A DNA stretch of 64,000 nucleotides. It comes from a marine gamma proteobacterium HTCC2148. Its GTDB lineage: Bacteria > Pseudomonadota > Gammaproteobacteria > Pseudomonadales > Halieaceae. The stretch is from the NCBI GenBank assembly GCA_000156295.1, contig DS999222.1, positions 110,510 through 174,509 on the forward strand. Direction: 5' to 3'. A model generated the notes under the pieces. That model saw only the letters and a list, made by a program, of their open reading frames with translations, had not been told where the DNA came from and searched no databases. Shown piece after piece: positions 37,848 to 46,990 of this stretch; the stretch's first letter is position 1; every line of letters starts with the position of its first letter. The translations under genes were made by a program, and so were the position numbers.

Positions 37848-38435
37848 ATGACACATATCATACCTAAGATGCGCGAGGAATTAGCTGAGTTAGAGCCGAT
37901 ATTGCAAATGGTGGAGGCGTCTATGGGCTTTCTGCCAACGTCCATGATGACCATGGCGCATTGGCCAGAACTTACTCAAGCTTTTGGAGGGCTTGGTGCA
38001 ACGATTCTGCACAGTGGCGAACTAGACGCTGGCCTAAAGCAAATGATTGCGTTCGCAGTAAGTAACGCAGCGGGTTGCCGTTATTGCCAAGCACATACGG
38101 CTAACTCAGCACAAAAAAACAATGTCAGCGAAGAGAAAATAAAAGCGGTATTTGAGTTTGAGAAAAGCGACTTGTTTTCCGACCAGGAGAAAGCGGCGCT
38201 TAGAGTTGCAGTGCACGCGGGCATGGTACCCAACGCGGTAGAAGCTGAGCACATGAGTGAGTTGTTAGCGCACTTTAGCGAAAAGCAGGCTGTAGAAGTT
38301 GTGGCGGTAATTTCGCTATTTGGTTTTCTGAATCGATGGAACGACACAATGGCAACCACCTTAGAAAACTCACCTAAGAGCTTTGCAAAGGACCAGCTCG
38401 CCGCGCACGGTTGGGTTGCAGGCAAGCACGAATAA
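37848..38435 (+). CDS. carboxymuconolactone decarboxylase family protein
   Basis: A 195-residue AhpD-like protein with the redox motif CRYCQAHT (Cys77, Cys80, His83) in the first half and a helical body. An AGGAA ribosome site precedes the ATG. CMD-family proteins include a decarboxylase of the protocatechuate branch and thiol-peroxidase AhpD; the CxxC suggests the peroxidase-like type. It follows the MDR gene by 19 bases, so co-transcription is likely. Function in this cluster is not known. Confidence 0.85.
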   Translation: MTHIIPKMREELAELEPILQMVEASMGFLPTSMMTMAHWPELTQAFGGLGATILHSGELDAGLKQMIAFAVSNAAGCRYCQAHTANSAQKNNVSEEKIKAVFEFEKSDLFSDQEKAALRVAVHAGMVPNAVEAEHMSELLAHFSEKQAVEVVAVISLFGFLNRWNDTMATTLENSPKSFAKDQLAAHGWVAGKHE

Positions 38436-38496
38436 CCAGAGAGAGGTCGCATTTACAAAGGCAGCTGAACACTAACCATTTTGATGGAAAAGTAAT

Positions 38497-39441
38497 ATGA
38501 AAAAACTTAACGTCTACGATCAACTCAACGCTGCTGCGCTGCTGTTGGTGTCACCCGAGTGGACAAAAGTGAAAGCAGCCCGTAAGTCGGCGGTATCGTT
38601 TGAATCGCCGGACATAACGATTCCAACTGAAACTCGGACAATAGCAAACCGCAATATTCGCCTTGCTGAATCCGGGCCAGCCGATGCACCACTGGTGGTA
38701 CTGCTCAGCCCGTTCCCCGAGAGTATTCTGAGTTTCACAGGTTCCTGGGAAGCATTGACAGAGAAATGTCATGTAATTGCCATCGACCTACCGGGATTCG
38801 GTGCTTCTGAAGGTGACCGCAAAGATATGTCACCTACCGCTCAGGGTGCTCATCTGGCTGCGATTTTTGATGAGCTTGATCTGCATGACATCCATCTGGT
38901 CGGGCCGGATGTGGGGATGGGAGCAGCGCTCGCCTATGTACTCAACCATAAACATCGCGTAGCTAGTTTAGCGGTTGGGCATGGTGTCGGTGCGCCTGGC
39001 CCGTTCAAGCTGGCGTTTATGATCAATATGTTGGCCAAGTTTGGTTTCATGCGTTTCACTACAGGTTTGTTAGGTGCCGGGCCACTCATCGCTTTCTCGT
39101 CAAAACTCGGGGCTATCCGCCATCGGGCCAACGCTAGGCAAGTAGATGATTATAAACGGGCTTACTCGGGGCGCGCCGCTGAGGTGGTTTATTGGTTTAA
39201 GGACTTTCGTTCCAAAGCTGCAGAGCTCGCAGGTCGAGTGAAAGAAATCGATATACCCACCTTGGTTTTCTGGGGTGAGCTCGATGTTATGTTCGACCCC
39301 GCTAATGCTGAATACCTCGATGCAGCCTTGCCGCAAAGCAAGCTACAAATTCTGCCGGAAGCAGGCCATCTTGCTTGGGCTGATCAACCAGAATTATTTG
39401 CCGATATGATTATTGATTGGGTAGACACAACGCATAGATAA
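38497..39441 (+). CDS. alpha/beta hydrolase with aspartate nucleophile
   Basis: A 314-residue alpha/beta hydrolase. The nucleophile elbow VGPDVGMGA places Asp138 where lipases have Ser, as in haloalkane dehalogenases and epoxide hydrolases. An acid residue lies in FWGELDVMFDP and the catalytic His291 in EAGHLAWAD. The residue after the nucleophile is Val, not the halide-binding Trp of dehalogenases, so an epoxide hydrolase or another hydrolytic role is more likely. The ribosome site GGAAAAG precedes the ATG. It is the fourth enzyme of the rightward series. Confidence 0.88.
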   Translation: MKKLNVYDQLNAAALLLVSPEWTKVKAARKSAVSFESPDITIPTETRTIANRNIRLAESGPADAPLVVLLSPFPESILSFTGSWEALTEKCHVIAIDLPGFGASEGDRKDMSPTAQGAHLAAIFDELDLHDIHLVGPDVGMGAALAYVLNHKHRVASLAVGHGVGAPGPFKLAFMINMLAKFGFMRFTTGLLGAGPLIAFSSKLGAIRHRANARQVDDYKRAYSGRAAEVVYWFKDFRSKAAELAGRVKEIDIPTLVFWGELDVMFDPANAEYLDAALPQSKLQILPEAGHLAWADQPELFADMIIDWVDTTHR

Positions 39442-39651
39442 GTTTGGTTTTATGTTTATAAAGCCATGACCAGGATAGAGATTGAGAGAAAGCGGGTTAA
39501 AGCCAGATGCATAGTCCTGTAAAAATGAAGAAACGCGATCACGCCCAGTAAGTTCGCTGAAAAATTTGCCCGCGAGGCTCTAGTTATCTGATTGATTATT
39601 AGTGCTCACGGTGGGCACTCAAAACTAACACAACATTAGGAGTTAAACAGA

Positions 39652-39945
39652 ATGTCCGTTTATATCATTGCTAGATTTAAGATACATGATCGAAGTGAAT
39701 ACGATAAATACTCAGCTGGTTTCCCAGAGGTGTTCAAAAGGTTCGACGGCAAGTTGTTGAGTGTTGATGAAGACCCCATGGTTTTAGCAGGCACTTGGGA
39801 TGATACAAGGTCGGTGATTATTGAGTTCCCATCAAAAGAATCAGCTTTAACCTGGATGAACTCCGACGACTATCAAGCGATCGCGAAACACCGTAATGCC
39901 GGAAGTACAGTAAACTCTATATTAGTAAACGCACTAGATGCATAA
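39652..39945 (+). CDS. DUF1330 domain-containing protein
   Basis: A 97-residue dimeric alpha-beta barrel-type protein, recognised as DUF1330 by YIIARFKIHDRSEYDKYSAG, then GTWDDTRSVIIEFPSKESA and the SDDYQAI region. An AGGAG site lies 9 bases before the ATG. Family members are often found with catabolic enzymes; their biochemical role is undefined. It is 210 bases after the hydrolase gene and may have its own promoter. Confidence 0.88.
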   Translation: MSVYIIARFKIHDRSEYDKYSAGFPEVFKRFDGKLLSVDEDPMVLAGTWDDTRSVIIEFPSKESALTWMNSDDYQAIAKHRNAGSTVNSILVNALDA

Positions 39946-40117
39946 AAAAGTGAAAGGCTGATCACAGTTATCGCTGCCTTCGCCACGACTGATAAGGCCT
40001 TTCGAAAGGGGGAGTTTGCAAGCAATCAGATTTTAATAGGTCATTCTTTTGGCCGGCTAGAATGTTTGTTCAAAGCATATCCAGCTTTTGGTTAACAATA
40101 TGCTGACCTAGTGGTCG

Positions 40118-40240
40118 CTAGGCAGCTCTTTCAAACGCAGCATCAATCGCGCCAAATTGTTGTTGCACAACCGGGCGATAATTGGGGTGAGTAAAAATAT
40201 GCAACTCACCTTCGTTCAGCGCCGCCATCAAAAAGTAGCC
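40118..40240 (-). pseudogene. C-terminal remnant of an SDR oxidoreductase gene
   Basis: The minus-strand frame reads about 40 codons to a TAG at 40118-40120 and includes GELHIFTHPNYRPVV, then FGAIDAAFERAA. The IFTHP-x-x-R pattern and the following helix are the usual tail of a group of SDR-family oxidoreductases, from memory of such proteins. The frame is closed upstream at 40253-40255, and no Rossmann motif or catalytic Tyr-Lys is left. It is probably a former member of the catabolic cluster that has been deleted. Confidence 0.55.
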
Positions 40241-40252
40241 CCATAAGGGGCT
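40237..40252 (-). terminator. hairpin beside the SDR remnant
   Basis: AGCCCC (40237-40242), a 4-base loop and GGGGCT (40247-40252). Read on the minus strand it is followed by ACTTTTTG, so it could act as a weak Rho-independent terminator for leftward transcripts. Confidence 0.4.
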
Positions 40253-40531
40253 CTAAAGTGTTATAAAATATGGATTCTAATCGATTTTTAAGGTGCACGA
40301 AGAATCATCAAGTATGGTAAATATCGATATCAAGACGAATTTACCTTTCGAGGTACTCCGTTTTCAATTTAACATGCTAGTGTGAACGCCAGAGTCTGGT
40401 TTTCCGAAGAATGCTTTGGTGAGCCGGCGAGGCAAAAGTTGGCAGTGCCATCGTTAAGATCGAGAAAATCTGCTTTTGTATTGAAATGGCCTAAGAAACG
40501 AGAGGGAGAAAGTTTCGTCAAAGGCTCGGTA

Positions 40532-40551
40532 AGTTACAAGTGAGTTACAAA
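40532..40551 (+). repeat. AGTTACAAA tandem pair at the right island end
   Basis: AGTTACAAG (40532-40540) and AGTTACAAA (40543-40551) repeat with an 11-base period. The motif, orientation and period are the same as for the pair at 28234-28253 inside the left end. It lies about 340 bases from attR. Confidence 0.65.
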
Positions 40552-40638
40552 CTGAAAAATAGCGCTCATAACCTACTGTTTTAAATGAAGAGAGTATGTG
40601 GCTTTTCTAGAGTGGGCATAATTAAAGGAATAATTAAC

Positions 40639-40800
40639 GTGAAGAAAATTATCATTACACAGTCAATTCTGTGGGCAGCAGCTATTATCAGCACGGCTAT
40701 CGTCGCTCCCAGTGAGTTCGGTTGGTTAATATTGGCTGTGCTGGCAACAACATCAATTGGCACCTTGAGACATGAAATCAACGCGATTAAAAATGAGTAA
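40639..40800 (+). CDS. small membrane protein near attR
   Basis: A 53-residue protein from GTG 40639, which has an AAAGGA ribosome site; an upstream ATG at 40585 would give 71 residues. Two hydrophobic segments (about residues 6-21 and 25-42) are followed by a basic/acidic tail ending NAIKNE. No family is assigned. Its place within the island, right before attR, suggests it travels with the element or is an island-edge gene. Confidence 0.55.
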   Translation: MKKIIITQSILWAAAIISTAIVAPSEFGWLILAVLATTSIGTLRHEINAIKNE

Positions 40801-40889
40801 GAGGTGTGATAGTCCCGATAATATATGAGTTAAAAATGGTTCCTTGTTGCGCTTTCGTCAGTGTAAAAAAGGCCTGGTTTGAATAATTT

Positions 40890-40905
40890 TATTGAGTGGA
40901 AATAA
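40890..40905 (+). other. attR: right attachment site, with the original guaA ending
   Basis: TATTGAGTGGAAATAA matches the last 16 bases of guaA at 28180-28195 at 14 positions. In the guaA frame it encodes Ile-Glu-Trp-Lys-stop, so it looks like the original 3' end of the resident guaA. tadA begins 4 bases later at a GTG, restoring the guaA-tadA order known from Pseudomonas once the island is removed. Confidence 0.75.
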
Positions 40906-40909
40906 AGCG

Positions 40910-41371
40910 GTGACCTCGACAGCAGAACACGAGCAGTGGATGCGCCGCGCCTTAGCGTTAGCCGATCGCGCTGGCAATGAAGGTGAGGTGCCTATCGGCG
41001 CAGTGATTGTAAAAGACGGGCAGCTGTTGGGGGAGGGGTGGAATTCTGTGATCGCGTTTAAGGACCCAACCGCTCACGCGGAGGTGGTTGCTATGCGGGA
41101 TGCGGCGCAGATGACGGGTAACTACCGATTACCGGGCTCGACTGTCTATGTCACACTGGAGCCCTGCACTATGTGTGCCGGTGCAATGATTCATGCACGC
41201 GTCGCTGAACTGGTGTTTGCGGCCAAAGAGCCAAAAGCAGGTGTAGTTTGCAGCACCTGTAGCCTGTTGGATGAGCCTCGTTACAATCACCGAATACGGT
41301 GGCAGGGCGGTGTACTGGCCGAAATGAGCAGAGAGCGTCTGCAGGCTTTTTTCCGAGAGCGTCGGAAATAG
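40910..41371 (+). CDS. tadA: tRNA-specific adenosine deaminase
   Basis: Deaminates A34 to inosine in tRNA-Arg(ACG). From the GTG at 40910 it is 153 residues. The zinc motif is complete: HAEVVAM (His-Ala-Glu) and PCTMCAGAM (Pro-Cys-x-x-Cys). A GGAAATAAAGC sequence before the GTG acts as ribosome site. The open frame extends back to a TTG at 40892, but those codons are the attR site, so that start is artificial. The gene converges with mltF. Confidence 0.95.
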   Translation: MTSTAEHEQWMRRALALADRAGNEGEVPIGAVIVKDGQLLGEGWNSVIAFKDPTAHAEVVAMRDAAQMTGNYRLPGSTVYVTLEPCTMCAGAMIHARVAELVFAAKEPKAGVVCSTCSLLDEPRYNHRIRWQGGVLAEMSRERLQAFFRERRK

Positions 41372-41380
41372 GTTACTCGG

Positions 41381-42808
41381 CTATAGTGCCTGTAGCTTAA
41401 GCCCTACTATTACTGATGGAAGATAGTCTACTGTCTCGATGGGCGGCAAGGATTTACTGCGGGCGATATCCTGCCACTCCAGAATGCCCCGATAGTGGCG
41501 AATGTTTTGCACGTAGGTTGCCGCTTCCTGACCGCGCGCATAACCGTGGCGAACCGTTTGGTAGTACTTACTGTTTTGCAACTGGGGTAGTCGCGGCATG
41601 ACATCACTCCAGAGGTGCGGGTCACCCCCTTGGCGATCAGTCAGCAATCTTGCATCCTCCAGGTGGCCGCGCCCAATGTTGTACGCGGCCAGCGCCATAT
41701 AGGTGCGATCAGGCTCGTAAATATCATCTGGAAGGCGCCGCTTGATCTGCTTCAGGTAGCGCGCCCCTCCGCGCAGGCTTTGCCCCGGATCCAGCCGATC
41801 GGTGACTCCAACTTCCTTAGCGGTCGGTACGGTAAGCATCATCATGCCTCGCACACCGGTAGGAGACTCAGCTTGCGGGTCCCAGTAAGACTCCTGATAG
41901 GCAATAGCGGCGAGCAGTGGCCATTCTATTTGGTACTCCAGGGCGACCTGTTCGATCAGTTGCTGATACTGCGGTAAGGTTTTGCGCATGTTGCGATTGA
42001 ACGTGTGTGAGCCGATTCTGGAAACAGTTTGACTATGCCCAAAGTGCTCCTCTTTCATTTTTTCCAGTGTACCGTCCGCAGCCAATCGGTTGAGGAATTC
42101 ATTTAGGGCAGCGAGCAGGCTGGCATTATCGGTCTCTGGAGGAAGATACCAGACCATGTCCTGACTAGACCCAAGGTCGAAGGCTACCTTGAGGCGCGGA
42201 TAAAGGCTTTGCTGAACCTCAAATTCGTTGGAGTCAATGACCGCCAGCTCTGCGTCACCCGTGTTTACCAGCTCCAGTAGCTCCATGGAGTCGACTTCAT
42301 CGACTTCGCGCCAGCTCAGCGTCGCAAAGCCTCCCTGTTTCAGTGCCTCCAGGGAGCGGCTGTGGCTTGAGCCAGCCAGCACCACAATGGACATGTCCTC
42401 CACATCCTCTAGCTGGCGTGGCCGGTAGTTGCCCGCCCGATAAACAACTTGTGGCCGCAATTGGTAGTAGGGTGAGCTGTGCGGGTAAAGCGCCTCACGT
42501 TCGCCAGTTAATGATAGCCCTGCAGCGGCAAAATCAGCTTCTCCCCGGTCCAGGGTTACAAAAATATCGGCCAGGCTAAAGGCGGGTGTCATCACCAGCT
42601 CAACGCCCAGTTCGGCGGCAAACAGGCCAGCGAGGGTGAATTCAAACCCAGTAGGATCGCCCCTGTCGATGAAGAATGTGGTAGGGCTGTTGCGGCTCAC
42701 AACCTGCAATTTGCCGCTCGCTTTGATGTGCTCCAGGCTGTCCTGTTTGGCGCAACCAGACAGCAGCACAGGCAGGCAGCAAACCAATAGGGAGAGGGCT
42801 CGAATCAT
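41381..42808 (-). CDS. mltF: membrane-bound lytic murein transglycosylase F
   Basis: A 475-residue envelope enzyme. A signal peptide ends in lipobox LLSGCAK, so it should be a lipoprotein. An SBP-type domain (about 28-255) resembling amino-acid-binding proteins is followed by a lytic transglycosylase domain (about 285-440) with the catalytic Glu in AYQESYWDPQA. It cleaves peptidoglycan glycosidic bonds with 1,6-anhydro product. It is next to purL, as in Pseudomonas. Confidence 0.95.
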   Translation of the reverse strand: MIRALSLLVCCLPVLLSGCAKQDSLEHIKASGKLQVVSRNSPTTFFIDRGDPTGFEFTLAGLFAAELGVELVMTPAFSLADIFVTLDRGEADFAAAGLSLTGEREALYPHSSPYYQLRPQVVYRAGNYRPRQLEDVEDMSIVVLAGSSHSRSLEALKQGGFATLSWREVDEVDSMELLELVNTGDAELAVIDSNEFEVQQSLYPRLKVAFDLGSSQDMVWYLPPETDNASLLAALNEFLNRLAADGTLEKMKEEHFGHSQTVSRIGSHTFNRNMRKTLPQYQQLIEQVALEYQIEWPLLAAIAYQESYWDPQAESPTGVRGMMMLTVPTAKEVGVTDRLDPGQSLRGGARYLKQIKRRLPDDIYEPDRTYMALAAYNIGRGHLEDARLLTDRQGGDPHLWSDVMPRLPQLQNSKYYQTVRHGYARGQEAATYVQNIRHYRGILEWQDIARSKSLPPIETVDYLPSVIVGLKLQAL

Positions 42809-42950
42809 TACTCTATTCTAGCGCTCTCACAGCGCTCGCAAAGGGGGAGAATTACCGTGGTAATGGATGCTGATTTCGGTTAACGGCATGGGCTCATATA
42901 CAGTACAATACCGCCTCGATAAATCAGCCTCTTCTGGAGCAATCCAAAGC

Positions 42951-45900
42951 ATGCTTACCCTGCGCGGCGCACCTGCCTTGTCAGCTTTCCGTCTGGACAA
43001 ACTGGCTCGAAAACTTTCCGCTATCCACCCTGAGATCAAACTCCTGCACACTGAGTATGTGCATTTTGCTGACCTTGCAGAACCGTTGCCGGCAGACCGG
43101 GAGGCGATACTGGCGAAATTATTGGAATACGGCCCCACTATCAGCGAGGAGGGCCACGTCGCTCAGGGTAATAGCAGCGAGCTTTTGCTGGTTACACCGC
43201 GGCCCGGCACTATCTCGCCGTGGTCCAGCAAGGCGACTGACATTGCGCACAACTGCGGTTTGGTCGAAGTAAAACGGGTGGAACGAGGCCTGCTGTATCA
43301 GCTGGCGCTTCCCGACGCTGTCGATGATCAAACGCACCGGGCAGTAGTCGATATGCTGCATGACCGGATGACAGAATCAGTATTCAATGATCTGGAGCAG
43401 GCCGCCCAGTTATTTATGCAGTCGGAGCCCGCTGCGCTCACCAGTGTGGATGTGCTGGCCGGCGGCAGAGAAGCCCTGCAAAAGGCCGATAAGGCACTGG
43501 GCCTGGCGCTTGCAGAGGATGAAATTGACTATTTGTTAGCGAGTTTTACCGAATTGGGGCGTAACCCCAACGACGTGGAACTGATGATGTTTGCGCAAGC
43601 TAATTCTGAGCACTGTCGGCATAAGATTTTTAATGCCAGTTGGAGTATTGATGGGGAAGATCAAGAGCTGTCTCTGTTCAAAATGATCCGCAATACCAAT
43701 GAGCAAGGCGGTGAAAACGTGCTCTCCGCCTACTCTGACAACGCCGCTGTAGTGGCAGGGCACCGGGCGGGACGTTTTTATCCCGACCCGGACAGCTGTG
43801 AGTACCACTTTTCTCAGGAGAATATTCACCTGTTAATGAAGGTAGAGACTCACAATCACCCCACGGCCATCGCTCCCTTTCCCGGAGCCGGGACCGGTTC
43901 CGGTGGTGAAATACGCGACGAGGGCGCCGTTGGCAGGGGTTCCAAGCCCAAGGTAGGCCTGTCGGGCTTTTCCGTGTCCAACCTCAACATACCGGGTTAT
44001 CAACAGCCCTGGGATAGTGAGTACGGCAAGCCCGGCCGTATCGTTTCAGCGTTGGATATTATGCTGGAAGGGCCAATTGGGGGCGCCGCTTTTAACAATG
44101 AATTCGGCCGCCCAAATCTGTGTGGCTACTTCCGCAGTTTCGAACTCGAGGCGCCCGGCGCCAGCGGCAATGAGATTCGCGGTTATCACAAGCCGATTAT
44201 GATTGCAGGTGGCTACGGCAACGTGCGTGAAGAGCATGTGCAAAAAGGCGAGTATCGGCCCGGTGCCAAATTGATCGCGTTGGGTGGCCCGGCGATGCTA
44301 ATAGGCCTGGGTGGCGGCGCCGCCTCATCGATGGCCAGCGGTCAGAGTGCAGAGGACCTGGATTTTGCCTCAGTGCAGCGCCAAAACCCGGAAATTGAGC
44401 GTCGTTGCCAGGAAGTAATCGATCGCTGCTGGCAGTTAGGCGAGGCCAACCCCATTGCGTTTATTCACGACGTTGGCGCCGGCGGTTTGTCCAACGCATT
44501 CCCGGAGCTGGTCAAAGACGGCAATCGTGGCGGCAAGTTCGAATTACGCAATGTTCCCAATGATGAGCCGGGTATGTCGCCGCTGGAAATTTGGTGTAAC
44601 GAAGCCCAGGAACGCTATGTCATGGCGGTAGAGCCAGAGGACCTGGCTCGCTTTGAGGCGATTTGTGAGCGCGAGCGCTGCCCCTATGCTGTGGTTGGCG
44701 AGGCCACCGCAGAGATGCACCTGCAGCTGACCGATAGCCAGTTTGGCAACTCACCAGTAGACCTGCCCATGTCAGTGCTGTTCGGTAAACCACCTCGCAT
44801 GCACAGGGAAGTGAGCCGCCAGACTATTCCTGCTATACCTCTGTTGCTTGACCTCAGCGTTGAGGAAGCAGCGGCCCAGGTGTTGCAGCTGCCCACGGTG
44901 GCGAGCAAAAATTTCCTGATCACCATCGGCGATCGCACGGTAACCGGCATGGTGGCCCGTGATCAAATGGTCGGCCCATGGCAGGTACCTGTCGCTGATT
45001 GTGCTGTGACGACTGTGTCTTATGACTCTTTTGCGGGTGAGGCCATGTCAATGGGTGAGCGCACTCCGCTGGCGCTGCTCAACGGTCCCGCCTCAGGCCG
45101 CATGGCAGTGGCCGAGGCCATCACCAATATTTGTGCGGCCAGCATTGCTGATATCAAAGACATTAAATTGTCTGCCAACTGGATGTGTGCGGCTGGCTAC
45201 GGGGCTGAGGACGAAGCGCTTTATGACACCGTACGCGCTGTTGGCATGGAGTTCTGCCCGCAGCTGGGTATTACCATCCCCGTAGGTAAGGACTCTATGT
45301 CCATGCGCACGACCTGGCATGACGGTGAAGACAAGGCGGTGACTGCGCCCATGTCCCTGATCGTATCGGCCTTCTCGCCGGTCACTGATGCGCGCCTGTC
45401 GGTCACGCCTCAATTACAGCCAAACCCTGACGCCAGCCTGGTGCTAATCGACCTGGGTCGCGGTGCCAATCGCCTGGGCGGCTCTGCCCTGGCTCAGACT
45501 TGTGGACAGTTGGGCGATACTGCGCCCGATATGGAAAGTGCCCAGGACCTGAAAGCATTCTTCGACCTGGTGCAGGAAACCCTGCAAGCCGGTAAGTTGC
45601 TCGCCTACCACGATCGTTCCGATGGCGGCCTGCTTGTCACCCTGGTGGAAATGGCGTTCGCAGGACACTGCGGCTTTAATGTTGACCTCACCACATTGCC
45701 CGGTGACGACATCTCCCGCTTGTTTAACGAAGAAGCAGGAGCGGTATTGCAAATAGCGGAGGCGGACATGCCGGGCTTTATCGCCAGGGCTTCAGCATTG
45801 GGTCTGGAAGGCTGCACCCATGTTATCGGTAGCGCTGCCAGCGACGACTCCCTGCGGGTCTGCGACGGTGACCGCGAGGTTTTTGCAAACGTTAGGGCGG

Positions 45901-46847
45901 CGATTCACCGACTATGGGCGCGCACCAGTTACGAGATACAGGCGCTGCGGGATAATCCTCAGTGTGCCGGGGAAGAATTTAGCCGCATCGATCAGCAGGA
46001 TGTTGGGCTTTCGGCGCACCTCAGCTTTGATCCGTCTGAGGATGTGGCAGCACCTTTTATTAACACGGGTGTTCGGCCCCGCATGGCGATATTGCGCGAG
46101 CAGGGTGTTAACGGACACGTTGAAATGGCCGCCGCTTTCCATCGCGCCGGATTTGCCCCTTTTGATGTCCATATGAGCGACATTTTGGGCGGCCATCAGT
46201 CTTTGGCTGATTTTAAAGGTCTGGTGACCTGCGGCGGTTTTTCCTACGGCGATGTCCTTGGCGCAGGCGAAGGGTGGGCCAAGAGTGTTCGCTTCAACGA
46301 GTCGGTGCGCGAACAGTTCAGTGACTTTTTCCATCGGCAAGACAGCTTTACCCTGGGTGTTTGTAACGGTTGCCAGATGGTCTCTACCTTGAAGGATTTG
46401 ATACCGGGGGCAGAGCATTGGCCGCGCTTCGTTCGCAATCGGTCTGAGCAGTTTGAAGCCAGGTTTGCTTTGGTGCAGGTGCAGGAAAGCCCTTCTGTTT
46501 TGCTTGCTGGCATGGCGGGCTCTCATCTGCCAATAGCCGTGGCTCACGGAGAGGGACGTGCTGAGTTCAGTGACGAACATGCAATCCAGGATTGCGAGGG
46601 CACCGGTACAGTGGCCATGCGTTATGTGGAAAACGACCTATCGGTAGCAAGCGCATATCCTGCGAACCCCAACGGCTCGCCCAATGGAATCACCGGTCTT
46701 AGCAGCCTGGATGGGCGAGCCACTATTATGATGCCTCATCCCGAACGCGTGTTCCGCACGATACAAAACTCCTGGGCGCCGACTGAATGGCCGGAAGATG
46801 CTGGTTGGATGCGTTTGTTCCGCAATGCCCGCACCTGGGTAAGCTAA
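42951..46847 (+). CDS. purL: phosphoribosylformylglycinamidine synthase
   Basis: Large-type PurL of about 1298 residues, converting FGAR to FGAM with glutamine and ATP in purine synthesis. The start at 42951 ([18 protein letters not shown]) fits the E. coli start and length (1295); a frame to 42867 is open but not conserved. The FGAM synthase domain includes [18 protein letters not shown], and the C-terminal glutaminase (from about residue 1040) has Cys in LGVCNGCQM and His-Glu in MPHPERVFR. The GGAG site is somewhat far (about 12 bases). Confidence 0.97.
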   Translation: MLTLRGAPALSAFRLDKLARKLSAIHPEIKLLHTEYVHFADLAEPLPADREAILAKLLEYGPTISEEGHVAQGNSSELLLVTPRPGTISPWSSKATDIAHNCGLVEVKRVERGLLYQLALPDAVDDQTHRAVVDMLHDRMTESVFNDLEQAAQLFMQSEPAALTSVDVLAGGREALQKADKALGLALAEDEIDYLLASFTELGRNPNDVELMMFAQANSEHCRHKIFNASWSIDGEDQELSLFKMIRNTNEQGGENVLSAYSDNAAVVAGHRAGRFYPDPDSCEYHFSQENIHLLMKVETHNHPTAIAPFPGAGTGSGGEIRDEGAVGRGSKPKVGLSGFSVSNLNIPGYQQPWDSEYGKPGRIVSALDIMLEGPIGGAAFNNEFGRPNLCGYFRSFELEAPGASGNEIRGYHKPIMIAGGYGNVREEHVQKGEYRPGAKLIALGGPAMLIGLGGGAASSMASGQSAEDLDFASVQRQNPEIERRCQEVIDRCWQLGEANPIAFIHDVGAGGLSNAFPELVKDGNRGGKFELRNVPNDEPGMSPLEIWCNEAQERYVMAVEPEDLARFEAICERERCPYAVVGEATAEMHLQLTDSQFGNSPVDLPMSVLFGKPPRMHREVSRQTIPAIPLLLDLSVEEAAAQVLQLPTVASKNFLITIGDRTVTGMVARDQMVGPWQVPVADCAVTTVSYDSFAGEAMSMGERTPLALLNGPASGRMAVAEAITNICAASIADIKDIKLSANWMCAAGYGAEDEALYDTVRAVGMEFCPQLGITIPVGKDSMSMRTTWHDGEDKAVTAPMSLIVSAFSPVTDARLSVTPQLQPNPDASLVLIDLGRGANRLGGSALAQTCGQLGDTAPDMESAQDLKAFFDLVQETLQAGKLLAYHDRSDGGLLVTLVEMAFAGHCGFNVDLTTLPGDDISRLFNEEAGAVLQIAEADMPGFIARASALGLEGCTHVIGSAASDDSLRVCDGDREVFANVRAAIHRLWARTSYEIQALRDNPQCAGEEFSRIDQQDVGLSAHLSFDPSEDVAAPFINTGVRPRMAILREQGVNGHVEMAAAFHRAGFAPFDVHMSDILGGHQSLADFKGLVTCGGFSYGDVLGAGEGWAKSVRFNESVREQFSDFFHRQDSFTLGVCNGCQMVSTLKDLIPGAEHWPRFVRNRSEQFEARFALVQVQESPSVLLAGMAGSHLPIAVAHGEGRAEFSDEHAIQDCEGTGTVAMRYVENDLSVASAYPANPNGSPNGITGLSSLDGRATIMMPHPERVFRTIQNSWAPTEWPEDAGWMRLFRNARTWVS

Positions 46848-46909
46848 TGGCCGCCGGATGGTCCACTTGAAATAAGTGGCACCGGCCCCATCACTACGCT
46901 AACGGCCCC

Positions 46910-46937
46910 TTGTGGCGAGGAGCCGATTCCTTATAAT
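46910..46937 (+). promoter_or_regulatory. possible secD promoter
   Basis: TTGTGG (46910-46915), a 16-base gap and a perfect TATAAT (46932-46937) lie 53 bases before the secD ATG. A small hairpin (CCACTT at 46863-46868 with AAGTGG at 46874-46879) between purL and this site could end the purL transcript, but it lacks a T run. Confidence 0.45.
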
Positions 46938-46990
46938 GACGCCACTTTCGAATCGGGCCCGCTGCCCGCTTCCTTGACTGAGCTAAATAC

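Larger units (their letters stand above)
39946..40638. other. gene-poor right end of the island
   Basis: No intact gene is seen in this 690-base stretch. It holds an SDR C-terminal remnant on the minus strand (40118-40240), a hairpin (40237-40252), a 53-codon open frame from GTG 40382 with no recognisable product, and the AGTTACAAA repeats (40532-40551). The rest shows no recognisable signal and looks like decayed sequence. Confidence 0.7.

Noticed and set aside
28255..40252. AGCCCC/GGGGCT hairpins near both ends as possible terminal inverted repeats of a transposon
   Set aside because: The left one has a normal T-run terminator form and the right one differs in loop and flanks; there is no target duplication and the tyrosine integrase explains the element better.
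40382..40543. A 53-codon frame starting at GTG in the right end of the island
   Set aside because: It has no ribosome site and no recognisable motif, and it runs through the arm-type repeats; probably a chance frame in decayed DNA.
42867..42950. A longer N-terminus for PurL (28 extra codons)
   Set aside because: The usual PurL start MLTLRG-like sequence is at 42951, and the extension has no conserved residues.
45912..46580. A 222-codon open frame on the minus strand opposite purL
   Set aside because: It is antisense to the well-conserved C-terminal glutaminase part of PurL and reads as a composition shadow without motifs.
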